Assembly: GCA_902475455.1 (NCBI GenBank)
Contig: CABRZO010000092.1
Location: forward strand, 1 to 9,333
Direction: 5' to 3'
From: an uncultured Eubacteriales bacterium
GTDB lineage: Bacteria; Bacillota; Clostridia; Oscillospirales; Oscillospiraceae
DNA length: 9,333 nt
Below the pieces are notes generated by a model. It made no database searches. It was given only the letters and a program-made list of their open reading frames with translations, and was not told the DNA's origin. A program made the position numbers and the translations under genes. Below, piece after piece: positions 1 to 6,507 of the stretch (position 1 is the first letter of the stretch; every line of letters starts with the position of its first letter).

Positions 1-926
1 CCATCAATGGTCACCCCATTCTGGCGATCCCCGCCGCCATGGGGGCGGGAATCCTGTCGGGCTTCATCACCGCCCTGCTGCAAACCAAGCTTGGGGTGGA
101 GAGCCTTTTGGCAGGCATCATCGTAAACACCGGATTGTATACCATTAATATTGTCATCATGGGCAAGTCCACCCTGAGCCTCAATGACAGCGACACCGTC
201 TTTACCGCATTGCAGGATCTGCTGGAGGGCACCCCCCTCTACGACCTGCGAAAGCTGCTGGTGGCCCTGCTCTTTGTGGCGGTGGTAGTGGTATTGCTGC
301 TGCTGTTTCTGAACACTCGGCTGGGACTGTCCATCCGAGCCACCGGCAACAACCCGGACATGGTCAAGTCCTCCTCCATCAATCCGGCTCTGATGATCAC
401 CATCGGCCTGTGCCTGTCCAACGCCATCACCGCCCTGGCCGGCTGCCTCATCGGGGAGTACAATAAATCCTGCGACATCAACATGGGCACCGGTATGGTC
501 ACCATCGCTCTGGCCAGCCTGATCATTGGCGAGACCCTGTTCGGCCGCAAGACCATCCCCTGGCGGGCCCTGGGCGTGGTCATCGGCTCCTGTCTCTACA
601 GGGTCATCGTGGCCATCGCCCTGCGCTTCAACCTGCCCGCCTCCGCCCTGAAGCTGGTCAGCGCCATCATTGTGGCCGTGGCCATCTCCTACCCCACCCT
701 GATGAAACTGCTGGACTTCCAGCAGCGGAAATTTGCCAGCCGGGGCAAAGATCTGAACCGGATCTTGCTGGTGGTGTTTGTGGTTCTGATGGTGGCTTTG
801 GCCGCTGTCTCCCTGGCTCTGCCTGAGGCCCGGGCCCTGCTGATCCTGCTGGCCGCCCTGGCCTGTGTGGCTGCCATCTGGGCCGCGCTGCGGATGAAAA
901 AGAAAGGTGGTGCCCTGAAATGCTGA
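1..926 (+). CDS. ABC transporter permease, COG4120 (TrpY-like), 5' partial
   Basis: Membrane permease of an ABC importer. The frame is open from the left edge (first full codon at 3), so the start lies outside; the ATG at 39 is internal. Visible features match COG4120 permeases, the partners of TrpX-type binding proteins: a hydrophobic start followed by LLAGIIVNTGLYTINIVIMGK, a cytoplasmic loop TRLGLSIRATGNNPDMVKSS resembling the ATPase-contacting loop of permeases, and a later segment ending in a SYPTLMKL motif. Judged against the family, about 55-60 N-terminal residues are missing. After the usual end of the family there is an extra stretch of roughly 60 residues (about 707-923) with two more hydrophobic helices and a basic RMKKKGG tail. 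The stop overlaps the start of the ATPase gene by 7 nt, which indicates translational coupling. Family known for tryptophan/tyrosine or uncharacterised substrates; the substrate here cannot be told because the binding protein is outside the window. Confidence 0.85.
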   Translation, partial: INGHPILAIPAAMGAGILSGFITALLQTKLGVESLLAGIIVNTGLYTINIVIMGKSTLSLNDSDTVFTALQDLLEGTPLYDLRKLLVALLFVAVVVVLLLLFLNTRLGLSIRATGNNPDMVKSSSINPALMITIGLCLSNAITALAGCLIGEYNKSCDINMGTGMVTIALASLIIGETLFGRKTIPWRALGVVIGSCLYRVIVAIALRFNLPASALKLVSAIIVAVAISYPTLMKLLDFQQRKFASRGKDLNRILLVVFVVLMVALAAVSLALPEARALLILLAALACVAAIWAALRMKKKGGALKC

Positions 927-1735
927 CACTGACCGACATCAGTAAGACCTTCAATCCCGGCACTGCTAACGAAAAGACCGCTCTGGACCATCTGAGCCTT
1001 CAGGTCAACGCCGGGGATTTCATCACCATCATCGGCTCCAACGGAGCCGGCAAGTCCACCCTGTTCAACGCCATCTGCGGCGGTTTCTTTGTGGATGAAG
1101 GCAAGGTGGAGCTGGATGGCGAGGATGTCACCTTCCTGCCGGAGCACCGGCGGGCCCGGTATATCGGCCACCTGTTCCAGGACCCCATGCGGGGCACCGC
1201 TCCCAACATGACCATCGAGGAAAACCTGGCGGTGGCCTACCTTCGCACCGCCAGGCACAAGAATGCCTTCCTGAGCCGGGTCTCCAAGGCGGAAAAGCTG
1301 CTCTTCCGCGACAAACTGGCCATGCTGGAGATGGGACTGGAGGACCGAATGAAACAGCCGGTGGGACTGCTCTCCGGCGGCCAGCGGCAGGCTCTGACGC
1401 TGCTGATGGCCACCATGGTCCCCCCAAAACTGCTGCTGCTGGATGAGCACACCGCCGCCTTGGACCCGGGCACCGCGGAAAAGGTGCTCTCCCTCACCCG
1501 TAAGGTCATCGCTGAGCAACACATCACCTGCCTGATGGTCACCCACAACATGCACCAGGCTCTGGAGCTGGGCAACCGCACCCTGATGATGGACGCGGGA
1601 CACATTGTTCTGGACATCCAGGGAGAGGAGCGCAGCGGTATGACGGTGGAGGATCTGCTGGAGAAATTCAGCGTAGGGGCCGGAAAAGCCCTGGATAACG
1701 ACCGTATTCTGCTCTCTACCGCCAACGAAGAGTAA
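920..1735 (+). CDS. ABC transporter ATP-binding protein, COG1101 (TrpZ-like)
   Basis: ATPase subunit (271 aa) that powers the permease encoded just upstream. Nucleotide-binding domain parts in order: Walker A GSNGAGKS at residues 39-46, Q-loop Gln87 (LFQDP), signature LSGGQ at 151-155, Walker B LLLLD at 171-175 with catalytic Glu176, D-loop about 180-182, H-loop His209 (VTHNM). The Walker B is followed by EHTAALD instead of the common EPTAALD; I recall this His as typical of the COG1101 family, not a defect. Start ATG at 920 overlaps the permease stop; a purine-rich AAAGGTGG at about 903-910 can serve as ribosome binding site, and overlap coupling probably helps. It is the last gene of its operon, since a strong terminator lies 17 nt after the stop. 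The substrate is unknown from this window; tryptophan/tyrosine-type uptake is one possibility by family. Confidence 0.88.
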   Translation: MLTLTDISKTFNPGTANEKTALDHLSLQVNAGDFITIIGSNGAGKSTLFNAICGGFFVDEGKVELDGEDVTFLPEHRRARYIGHLFQDPMRGTAPNMTIEENLAVAYLRTARHKNAFLSRVSKAEKLLFRDKLAMLEMGLEDRMKQPVGLLSGGQRQALTLLMATMVPPKLLLLDEHTAALDPGTAEKVLSLTRKVIAEQHITCLMVTHNMHQALELGNRTLMMDAGHIVLDIQGEERSGMTVEDLLEKFSVGAGKALDNDRILLSTANEE

Positions 1736-1752
1736 TCCACCTTTTGATTTTT

Positions 1753-1788
1753 GGGCGCGCTGTCAAACCGGCAGCGCGCCCTTATTTT
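1753..1788 (+). terminator. Intrinsic terminator after the COG4120/COG1101 operon
   Basis: Perfect 10-bp GC-rich stem: GGGCGCGCTG (1753-1762) pairs with CAGCGCGCCC (1772-1781) across a 9-nt loop, followed by TTATTTT (1782-1788). It lies 17 nt beyond the ATPase stop codon, so it separates this operon from the liv operon. Confidence 0.92.
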
Positions 1789-1850
1789 GCCCCTCACCTT
1801 TCCCTGTTCCTCTCCTTGTGAGAATCCATAAATCCACCTTCTACCCCCGA

Positions 1851-1866
1851 ACAATAAGGATATTGT
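1851..1866. repeat. Short inverted repeat ACAATA-4-TATTGT
   Basis: Perfect 6-4-6 dyad in the AT-rich part of the 515-nt intergenic region upstream of livK. No T-run and no promoter hexamers at standard spacing lie close by. It could be a protein-binding site or chance; there is nothing else to support a function. Confidence 0.35.
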
Positions 1867-1882
1867 ATCGTTCCTCTTTACT

Positions 1883-1905
1883 GCTTTAAAGCTGTCAAGT
1901 TGACA
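1883..1905. promoter_or_regulatory. Adjacent palindromes upstream of livK, possible operator
   Basis: Two abutting perfect palindromes: GCTTTAAAGC (1883-1892) and TGTCAA-G-TTGACA (1893-1905). The second shares its half-site with dyads at the livK promoter (2086-2122) and next to its ribosome binding site (2206-2222). The TTGACA at 1900-1905 has no acceptable -10 hexamer at 16-18 nt, so it looks less like a promoter than like a protein-binding dyad. Function inferred only from symmetry and recurrence. Confidence 0.4.
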
Positions 1906-2086
1906 ATTTATTGCATATTTGCATCGAAATCAAACAGAATTTGCCACCCGCTCCGATTGCAGTCCAGGGTGCTGTTTCTCCCTTTTTCCCGGTTTTTTTC
2001 CGCTGTTTTGGGGCCAGAGGAGGGACAACTTGACTAATTGACGGTCTCATCCTGCAAAACGCCCCTTATTTTATCAAAAACAACGG

Positions 2087-2115
2087 TTGACATTATTCAT
2101 GTTATCAAATATAAT
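2087..2115 (+). promoter_or_regulatory. Sigma-A promoter of livK (liv operon)
   Basis: Exact consensus hexamers at the ideal distance: -35 TTGACA (2087-2092), 17-nt spacer, -10 TATAAT (2110-2115). Expected transcription start is about 2121-2123, giving a leader of about 130 nt before livK. The promoter lies inside an inverted repeat, GTTGACA (2086-2092) and TGTCAAC (2116-2122), which could let a regulator act directly on a promoter that would otherwise be very strong. Confidence 0.9.
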
Positions 2116-2146
2116 TGTCAACATCGGTAGCCCCCAGCGGCACCGG

Positions 2147-2192
2147 AAATGAGACCGCGCAAAGACGCCTGGATTGGCTGGTCTCATTTTTT
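2147..2192 (+). terminator. Leader terminator-like hairpin upstream of livK (candidate attenuator)
   Basis: AAATGAGACC (2147-2156) pairs perfectly with GGTCTCATTT (2180-2189) across a 23-nt loop, and the right arm runs into six T residues (2187-2192) and then CTTTC. It begins about 25 nt after the predicted transcription start and ends about 58 nt before the livK start codon. Placed between a consensus promoter and its gene, it could stop transcripts early unless an alternative fold or a factor prevents it. A competing short pairing GCGG (2137-2140) with CCGC (2155-2158) would take bases from the left arm, but is only 4 bp. The alternative reading is a plain terminator against read-through from upstream. 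Confidence 0.65.
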
Positions 2193-2205
2193 CTTTCAAA
2201 ACCAC

Positions 2206-2222
2206 TTTGACCCCAGGTCAAA
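2206..2222 (+). promoter_or_regulatory. Palindrome TTTGACC-CCA-GGTCAAA before the livK ribosome binding site
   Basis: Perfect 7-3-7 inverted repeat, 13 nt upstream of the livK AGGAGG. As DNA it is another TTGAC/GTCAA dyad like those at 1893-1905 and 2086-2122, so it may be an operator. As RNA it would form a 7-bp hairpin just upstream of the ribosome binding site without covering it. Confidence 0.45.
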
Positions 2223-2235
2223 TGGTCACTCGATA

Positions 2236-2241
2236 AGGAGG
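2236..2241 (+). promoter_or_regulatory. livK ribosome binding site
   Basis: AGGAGG lies 3 nt before an ATG at 2245 and 9 nt before an ATG at 2251. The spacing favours 2251, which also gives the cleaner lipoprotein signal (MKKIM). Confidence 0.8.
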
Positions 2242-2250
2242 AAAATGAAA

Positions 2251-3507
2251 ATGAAAAAGATCATGGCCCTGCTGCTGTCTCTGGCCATGTGCTTCGCTCT
2301 GCTGACCGCCTGCGGCAGCAACGGCGATTCCGGCAACAGCAGCTCCAACGCTTCCACCCCCGCTTCCAGCGGCGAGTCCGGCGACAGCTCCACCGAGTCC
2401 ACCGGCTCCGGCGCCCTGACCGGCACCCTGAAGCTGGGCGCCATCGGCCCCCTGACCGGTGGCAACGCTCTGTACGGCAACGCCGCCGCCAACGGCGACT
2501 CCATCGCTGTGGAGGAGATCAACGCCCTGAGCTCCGACTTCCAGATTGAGTTCAACAGCCAGGACGATGAGAGCGACCCCGAAAAGAGCGTCAACGCTTA
2601 CAACCAGCTGAAGGACTGGAACGCCCAGGCTATTGTGGGCTGCGTCACCACCGCCCCCTGTGTGGCCGTCTCCGCTGAGGCTTACAATGACCGCATGTTC
2701 ATGCTGACCCCCTCCGCTTCTTCTACCGATGTCACCAACGGTAAGGACAACATGTTCCAGATCTGCTTCACCGATCCCGGCCAGGGCAGTACCGCCGCTC
2801 AGTACATTGCCGACAATCAGCTGTCTGAGAAGATCGCTATCATCTACAACAACTCCGACCCCTATTCCACCGGCATCTACAACGCCTTCCAGGCCAAGGC
2901 CGATGAGCTGGGTCTGAACATCGTCAGCACCACCACCTTCACCGATGACACCGCCACCGACTTCTCCGTCCAGCTCTCTGAGGCTCAGAAGGCCGGCGCC
3001 GATTTCATCTTCCTGCCCATCTACTACACCCCCGCTTCCCTGATCCTGCAGCAGGCCAAGAGCATGGGTTATGCTCCCAGCTTCTTTGGCTGCGACGGTA
3101 TGGACGGCATCCTGGGCATGGAGGGCTTCGACGTCTCCCTGGCCGAGGGCATGATGCTGATGACTCCCTTCTCCGCCTCCGACACCGACGAGGCCACCGT
3201 TCAGTTCGTCAGCGAGTATGAGTCTCAGTTCAACGAGACTCCCATCCAGTTTGCTGCTGACGGCTATGACTGCGTCTATGCCATCTATGAGGCCCTGACT
3301 TACTACGCCGAGAACAACGGCGGTCTGGATGTCACCGACATGCCCTACGAGGACATGTGCGAGATCCTGATCAGCGTCTTCACCGACGCCAACTTCTCCC
3401 ACGACGGTCTGACCGGCGCCGGCATGACCTGGACCACCTCCGGTGAGGTCAACAAGGACCCCAAGGTCTATGTGATCAAGGACGGCGCTTACGCCGTGGC
3501 CGAGTAA
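2251..3507 (+). CDS. livK: Branched-chain amino acid type ABC transporter substrate-binding lipoprotein
   Basis: Extracytoplasmic ligand-binding protein (418 aa) of the HAAT/LIV importer encoded downstream. It has a lipoprotein signal: MKK, hydrophobic core, and lipobox L-T-A-C with Cys21 as the predicted lipidated residue. A Ser/Gly/Thr-rich linker follows (about 22-58), then a type I periplasmic-binding fold (Peripla_BP_6) starting at LKLGAIGPLTGGNALYG (about 60-76). Segments such as IYNNSDPYSTGIYNAF and FAADGYDCVYAIYEAL are typical of LivJ/LivK proteins. Start chosen at 2251 because AGGAGG is only 3 nt from the ATG at 2245; an in-frame ATG at 2149 lies inside the leader hairpin and is not credible. 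Codons are strongly biased (AAC, GAC, CTG, GGC), in keeping with high expression. Family ligands are Leu/Ile/Val but also other amino acids, amides or urea-like compounds; the exact ligand is not readable here. Confidence 0.92.
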   Translation: MKKIMALLLSLAMCFALLTACGSNGDSGNSSSNASTPASSGESGDSSTESTGSGALTGTLKLGAIGPLTGGNALYGNAAANGDSIAVEEINALSSDFQIEFNSQDDESDPEKSVNAYNQLKDWNAQAIVGCVTTAPCVAVSAEAYNDRMFMLTPSASSTDVTNGKDNMFQICFTDPGQGSTAAQYIADNQLSEKIAIIYNNSDPYSTGIYNAFQAKADELGLNIVSTTTFTDDTATDFSVQLSEAQKAGADFIFLPIYYTPASLILQQAKSMGYAPSFFGCDGMDGILGMEGFDVSLAEGMMLMTPFSASDTDEATVQFVSEYESQFNETPIQFAADGYDCVYAIYEALTYYAENNGGLDVTDMPYEDMCEILISVFTDANFSHDGLTGAGMTWTTSGEVNKDPKVYVIKDGAYAVAE

Positions 3508-3540
3508 TCTACGGTTCAACTGAATCCCATGCGACCCACA

Positions 3541-3570
3541 GAGAGGGGGCGCCTTCCGGCGCCCCCTCTC
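3541..3570 (+). promoter_or_regulatory. Strong livK-livH intercistronic hairpin
   Basis: Perfect 13-bp stem GAGAGGGGGCGCC (3541-3553) with GGCGCCCCCTCTC (3558-3570) and a TTCC tetraloop. No T-run follows, so it is unlikely to terminate efficiently alone. Its place 33 nt after the livK stop suits an mRNA 3'-end stabiliser that protects a livK-only message from exonucleases. The role is inferred. Confidence 0.7.
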
Positions 3571-3605
3571 CTGCAAATACCACCGGCCTGGCGGCCCACT
3601 CTCGC

Positions 3606-3666
3606 CGGCTGCCGATCATCAGCCCAGCTGCCCTTGTCAGCCGGTCTGATGATCGGCCGCCGTTTT
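3606..3666 (+). terminator. Second livK-livH hairpin with T-run, probable partial terminator
   Basis: GCCGATCATCAG (3611-3622) pairs with CTGATGATCGGC (3646-3657). After one mismatch the stem continues with CGGC (3606-3609) against GCCG (3659-3662), giving 16 pairs in all, followed by TTTT (3663-3666). The loop is 23 nt. The short T-run suggests incomplete termination, which would let some transcripts continue into livHMGF; no other promoter is evident before livH. Confidence 0.65.
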
Positions 3667-3713
3667 CCCGCGTCCGTATCGTACCTTCATTAGAGAGAAC
3701 GAGGTGTTACCTT

Positions 3714-4586
3714 ATGTTAACCTATCTGATCAGCGGCATCAGCCTGGGCAGCGTCTACGCCATCATCGCCCTGGGCTATACCATGGTCTACGGCATCGCC
3801 AAGATGCTGAACTTCGCCCACGGCGACGTCATCATGGTGGGCGGCTACATGGCCTTCTGCGCCAGCAGCTATCTGGGCTGGCCCGCCATTCCCTCCATCC
3901 TGCTGGCAGTGGTGGTGTGCACCCTGCTGGGTATTGTCATCGAGCGGCTGGCCTACAAGCCCCTGCGCAGTGCCTCCTCCCTGGCGGTGCTGATTACCGC
4001 CATCGGCGTCAGCTATTTCCTACAGAACGCCGCCCTGCTCATCTGGTCCTCCAACCCCAAGATCTTCCCGGACATGGCCTCCTTCCTGCCCTCCATCCAG
4101 CTGGGCAACGCCGTGCTGACCGGCTCCACCATGGTGACCATTCTGGCCTGCATCATCATCATGATCGGTCTGACCCTGTTCACCAACAAGACCAAGATGG
4201 GCAAGGCCATGCGGGCCGTCAGTGAGGACAAGGGCGCCGCCCAGCTCATGGGCATTAACGTCAACGGCACTATCTCCCTCACCTTTGCCATCGGCTCCGG
4301 CCTGGCCGCCATCGCCGGCGTGCTGCTGTGCTCCTCCTACCCCACCCTGCTGCCCACCACCGGCTCCATGCCCGGCATCAAGGCCTTCACCGCCGCCGTC
4401 TTTGGCGGCATCGGCTCCATCCCCGGCGCTCTGCTGGGCGGTGTGCTGCTGGGCGTCATTGAGATCTTTGGCAAAGCCTACATCTCCACCCAGCTCTCCG
4501 ACGCAATTGTGTTCGCAGTGCTGATCATCGTGCTGATCGTCAAGCCCACCGGCCTGCTGGGCAAGAAGATCAACGAGAAAGTTTGA
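3714..4586 (+). CDS. livH: Branched-chain amino acid type ABC transporter permease
   Basis: Inner-membrane permease (290 aa, normal for LivH) that pairs with LivM to form the channel. Diagnostic N-terminal segment: LGYTMVYGIAKMLNFAHGD followed by a GGYMAF helix (about 20-48). The cytoplasmic ATPase-contacting loop MGKAMRAVSEDKGAAQLMGI begins at Met162. The C-terminal FGGIGSIPGALLGGVLLGVIE segment is typical of the family. Multiple hydrophobic helices run through the whole protein (about eight expected for the family). GAGGTG at 3701-3706, 7 nt before the ATG, sets the start. It is preceded by two strong hairpins after livK, so it is probably made at a lower level than LivK. The livM start follows 10 nt after its stop. 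Confidence 0.93.
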   Translation: MLTYLISGISLGSVYAIIALGYTMVYGIAKMLNFAHGDVIMVGGYMAFCASSYLGWPAIPSILLAVVVCTLLGIVIERLAYKPLRSASSLAVLITAIGVSYFLQNAALLIWSSNPKIFPDMASFLPSIQLGNAVLTGSTMVTILACIIIMIGLTLFTNKTKMGKAMRAVSEDKGAAQLMGINVNGTISLTFAIGSGLAAIAGVLLCSSYPTLLPTTGSMPGIKAFTAAVFGGIGSIPGALLGGVLLGVIEIFGKAYISTQLSDAIVFAVLIIVLIVKPTGLLGKKINEKV

Positions 4587-4596
4587 GGTGAGCGGT

Positions 4597-5664
4597 ATGA
4601 AAAAGATTTCTCCCTCTGCCCGCAACAGCTTTATCAACTACGGTATTGTGGTGGCCTTCTTTATCGTGTTCCAGACCCTGTTGGCTACCGACAATCTGAG
4701 CAGTTCCTTCACCGGTCAGCTCATCCCCATCTGCGCCTATGTGGTTATGGCCCTCTCCCTGAACCTGGTGGTGGGCATCTCCGGCGAGCTCAGCCTGGGC
4801 CATGCCGGCTTTATGAGCGTGGGCGCCTTCACCGGTGTCATTGTAGCCACCAGCCTCAAGGATATAGTTGCAGTTGGTCCCGTCCGACTGGCTCTGGCCA
4901 TTCTGATCGGCGCAGTGCTGGCCGCCATTGTGGGCGTGCTCATCGGCATCCCGGTGCTCCGGCTCCGGGGCGACTATCTGGCCATCGTCACCCTGGCCTT
5001 CGGTGAGATCATCAAGAACATTCTCAACTGCCTCTATGTGGGCGTGGACGCCAAGGGCCTGCACATCAGCATGACCGATCCCACCATCGGCATGGGGGGC
5101 CAGGGCACCATCATCATCAACGGCCCCATGGGCGCTGTTGGAATTCAAAAAATCTCCACCTTTATCAGCGGCATCATTCTGGTGCTCATTGTGCTGTTCA
5201 TCATCCAGAACATGGTCAACAGCCGTTCCGGCCGGGCCATCAAGGCCATCCGGGACAACCGCATCGCCGCCGAGGCCTGCGGCCTCAACGTGACCAAGTA
5301 CAAGCTGATGGCCTTTGTCACCTCCGCCGCCATGGCCGGCGCCGCCGGCGCTCTGTACGCCCTGAACTACTCCTCCATCGTCCCCAAGAAGTTTGACTTC
5401 AACACCTCCATCCTGATCCTGGTGTTCGTGGTGTTGGGCGGCATCGGCAACCTGCGGGGCTCCATCATCGCCGCTGCGGTGCTGACTGTGCTCCCCGAGC
5501 TGCTGCGGCAGTTCCAGGATTACCGGATGCTGATCTATGCCATTGTGCTGATTCTGGTGATGCTGATCACCAATAACCCCCAGGCCCGGGCTCTGCTGCG
5601 CCGGATCGGCGCCAAGCTGCGGGGCAAATCCAACACGGAAGAGGAGGGCGCCGTCCATGAGTAA
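4597..5664 (+). CDS. livM: Branched-chain amino acid type ABC transporter permease
   Basis: Second channel subunit (355 aa), partner of LivH. Family marks: LNLVVGISGELSLGHAGFMSVGAFTGV near the N-terminus, LRGDYLAIVTLAFGEIIKNIL in the middle, and the cytoplasmic coupling loop RAIKAIRDNRIAAEACGLNVTKYKL from about residue 213. These are followed by FVVLGGIGNLRGSIIAA near the C-terminus and a charged tail. A GTG at 4588 would add three residues, but GAGGTG (4585-4590) sits 6 nt before the ATG at 4597, matching the livH arrangement, so I chose 4597. The 3' end overlaps livG by 8 nt, indicating translational coupling. Confidence 0.92.
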   Translation: MKKISPSARNSFINYGIVVAFFIVFQTLLATDNLSSSFTGQLIPICAYVVMALSLNLVVGISGELSLGHAGFMSVGAFTGVIVATSLKDIVAVGPVRLALAILIGAVLAAIVGVLIGIPVLRLRGDYLAIVTLAFGEIIKNILNCLYVGVDAKGLHISMTDPTIGMGGQGTIIINGPMGAVGIQKISTFISGIILVLIVLFIIQNMVNSRSGRAIKAIRDNRIAAEACGLNVTKYKLMAFVTSAAMAGAAGALYALNYSSIVPKKFDFNTSILILVFVVLGGIGNLRGSIIAAAVLTVLPELLRQFQDYRMLIYAIVLILVMLITNNPQARALLRRIGAKLRGKSNTEEEGAVHE

Positions 5665-6502
5665 ACGCGTTGAGACCAAGCTGGTGGAAGTGCCCAGCCC
5701 CAATAAAATCCCCGAGCGGGACATCGACAAGAGCCCCATTCTGGAGGTGGCCCATCTGGGCATTGACTTCGGCGGACTGACCGCCGTGGATGACTTCAAT
5801 ATGGCCATCGGCCGCACGGAGATCGCCGGTCTGATCGGCCCCAACGGCGCCGGCAAGACCACGGTATTTAACCTGCTCACCAAGGTCTATCAGCCCTCCC
5901 GGGGCACCATTCTGCTGGACGGTGTGGACACCGCCCACATGAGTACCATTCAGGTCAACAAGGCCGGCATCGCCCGCACCTTCCAGAACATCCGGCTGTT
6001 TGACAAGCTGTCCGTGGAGGACAACGTAAAAATCGGCCTTCACAACCACACCCGGTACGGTATGTGGGACGGCGTATTCCGGCTGCCCAAGTACTGGAAG
6101 GAGGAAAAACGGGCCCATGAGCGGGCGCTGGAACTGCTGAGCATCTTTGACATGCAGGATCTGGCCGATGCCCAGGCCGGTTCCCTCCCCTACGGCGCCC
6201 AGCGTCGGCTGGAGATCGTCCGGGCCCTGGCCACCGAGCCCAAGCTGTTGCTGCTGGATGAGCCCGCCGCCGGCATGAACCCCTCGGAGACGGCGGAACT
6301 GATGGAAAACATCTGCAAGATCCGGGACACGTTCCAGATCGCCGTGCTGCTGATTGAGCACGACATGAATCTGGTCATGGGCATCTGTGAGGGCATCGCC
6401 GTGCTTAACTTCGGCAAGATCATTGCCAAGGGCACTCCCTCCGAAATTCAGAACGACCCCCAGGTCATCGAGGCTTACCTGGGCAAAAAGAAGGAGGACT
6501 GA
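5657..6502 (+). CDS. livG: Branched-chain amino acid type ABC transporter ATP-binding protein LivG
   Basis: One of two ATPases (281 aa) powering LivHM. Walker A GPNGAGKT at 61-68, Q-loop Gln110 (RTFQNIRLF), signature in its usual LivG form PYGAQ (178-182) instead of LSGGQ, Walker B LLLLD at 197-201 with Glu202 (DEPAAGMNP), H-loop His235 (IEHDM). The family-typical C-terminal end VIEAYLG is present. Residues 1-26 form a charged, hydrophilic extension before the usual start of the domain (ILEVAHLGIDFGG). The start is supported by GAGGAGGG at 5641-5648, 8 nt upstream, and by the overlap with the livM stop; no better internal start codon with a binding site is visible. The livF start is 5 nt past its stop. 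Confidence 0.93.
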   Translation: MSKRVETKLVEVPSPNKIPERDIDKSPILEVAHLGIDFGGLTAVDDFNMAIGRTEIAGLIGPNGAGKTTVFNLLTKVYQPSRGTILLDGVDTAHMSTIQVNKAGIARTFQNIRLFDKLSVEDNVKIGLHNHTRYGMWDGVFRLPKYWKEEKRAHERALELLSIFDMQDLADAQAGSLPYGAQRRLEIVRALATEPKLLLLDEPAAGMNPSETAELMENICKIRDTFQIAVLLIEHDMNLVMGICEGIAVLNFGKIIAKGTPSEIQNDPQVIEAYLGKKKED

Positions 6503-6507
6503 GCGTC

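Noticed and set aside
1441..1470. Damaged Walker B/D-loop region in the COG1101-type ATPase (His where Pro is usual)
   Set aside because: All catalytic residues are present and the EHTAALD form is, to my knowledge, normal in this ATPase family.
1900..1928. Second promoter from TTGACA at 1900
   Set aside because: No acceptable -10 hexamer at 16-18 nt (ATCGAA at 17); the hexamer is better explained as half of the TGTCAA-G-TTGACA dyad.
2141..2192. T-box riboswitch upstream of livK
   Set aside because: TGAGACCGCG resembles the T-box core TGGNACCGCG and is followed by a terminator, but the bases pairing with tRNA NCCA are broken (TGAG for TGGN). The leader from the mapped promoter hexamers is also far too short for a Stem I with specifier loop, and I found no AG-bulge or distal-loop elements upstream.
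2149..2250. N-terminal extension of LivK from the ATG at 2149
   Set aside because: That ATG lies in the left arm of the leader hairpin with no ribosome binding site; AGGAGG at 2236-2241 and a clean lipoprotein signal point to 2251 (or 2245).
2218..3576. 452-codon open frame antisense to livK
   Set aside because: A product of strong codon bias in a GC-rich gene read backwards; low-complexity Gly/Val/Leu composition, no domain, and no ribosome binding site.
4570..5883. 437-codon open frame antisense to livM
   Set aside because: Gly/His/Asp-rich shadow translation opposite a clear permease gene; no recognisable protein features.
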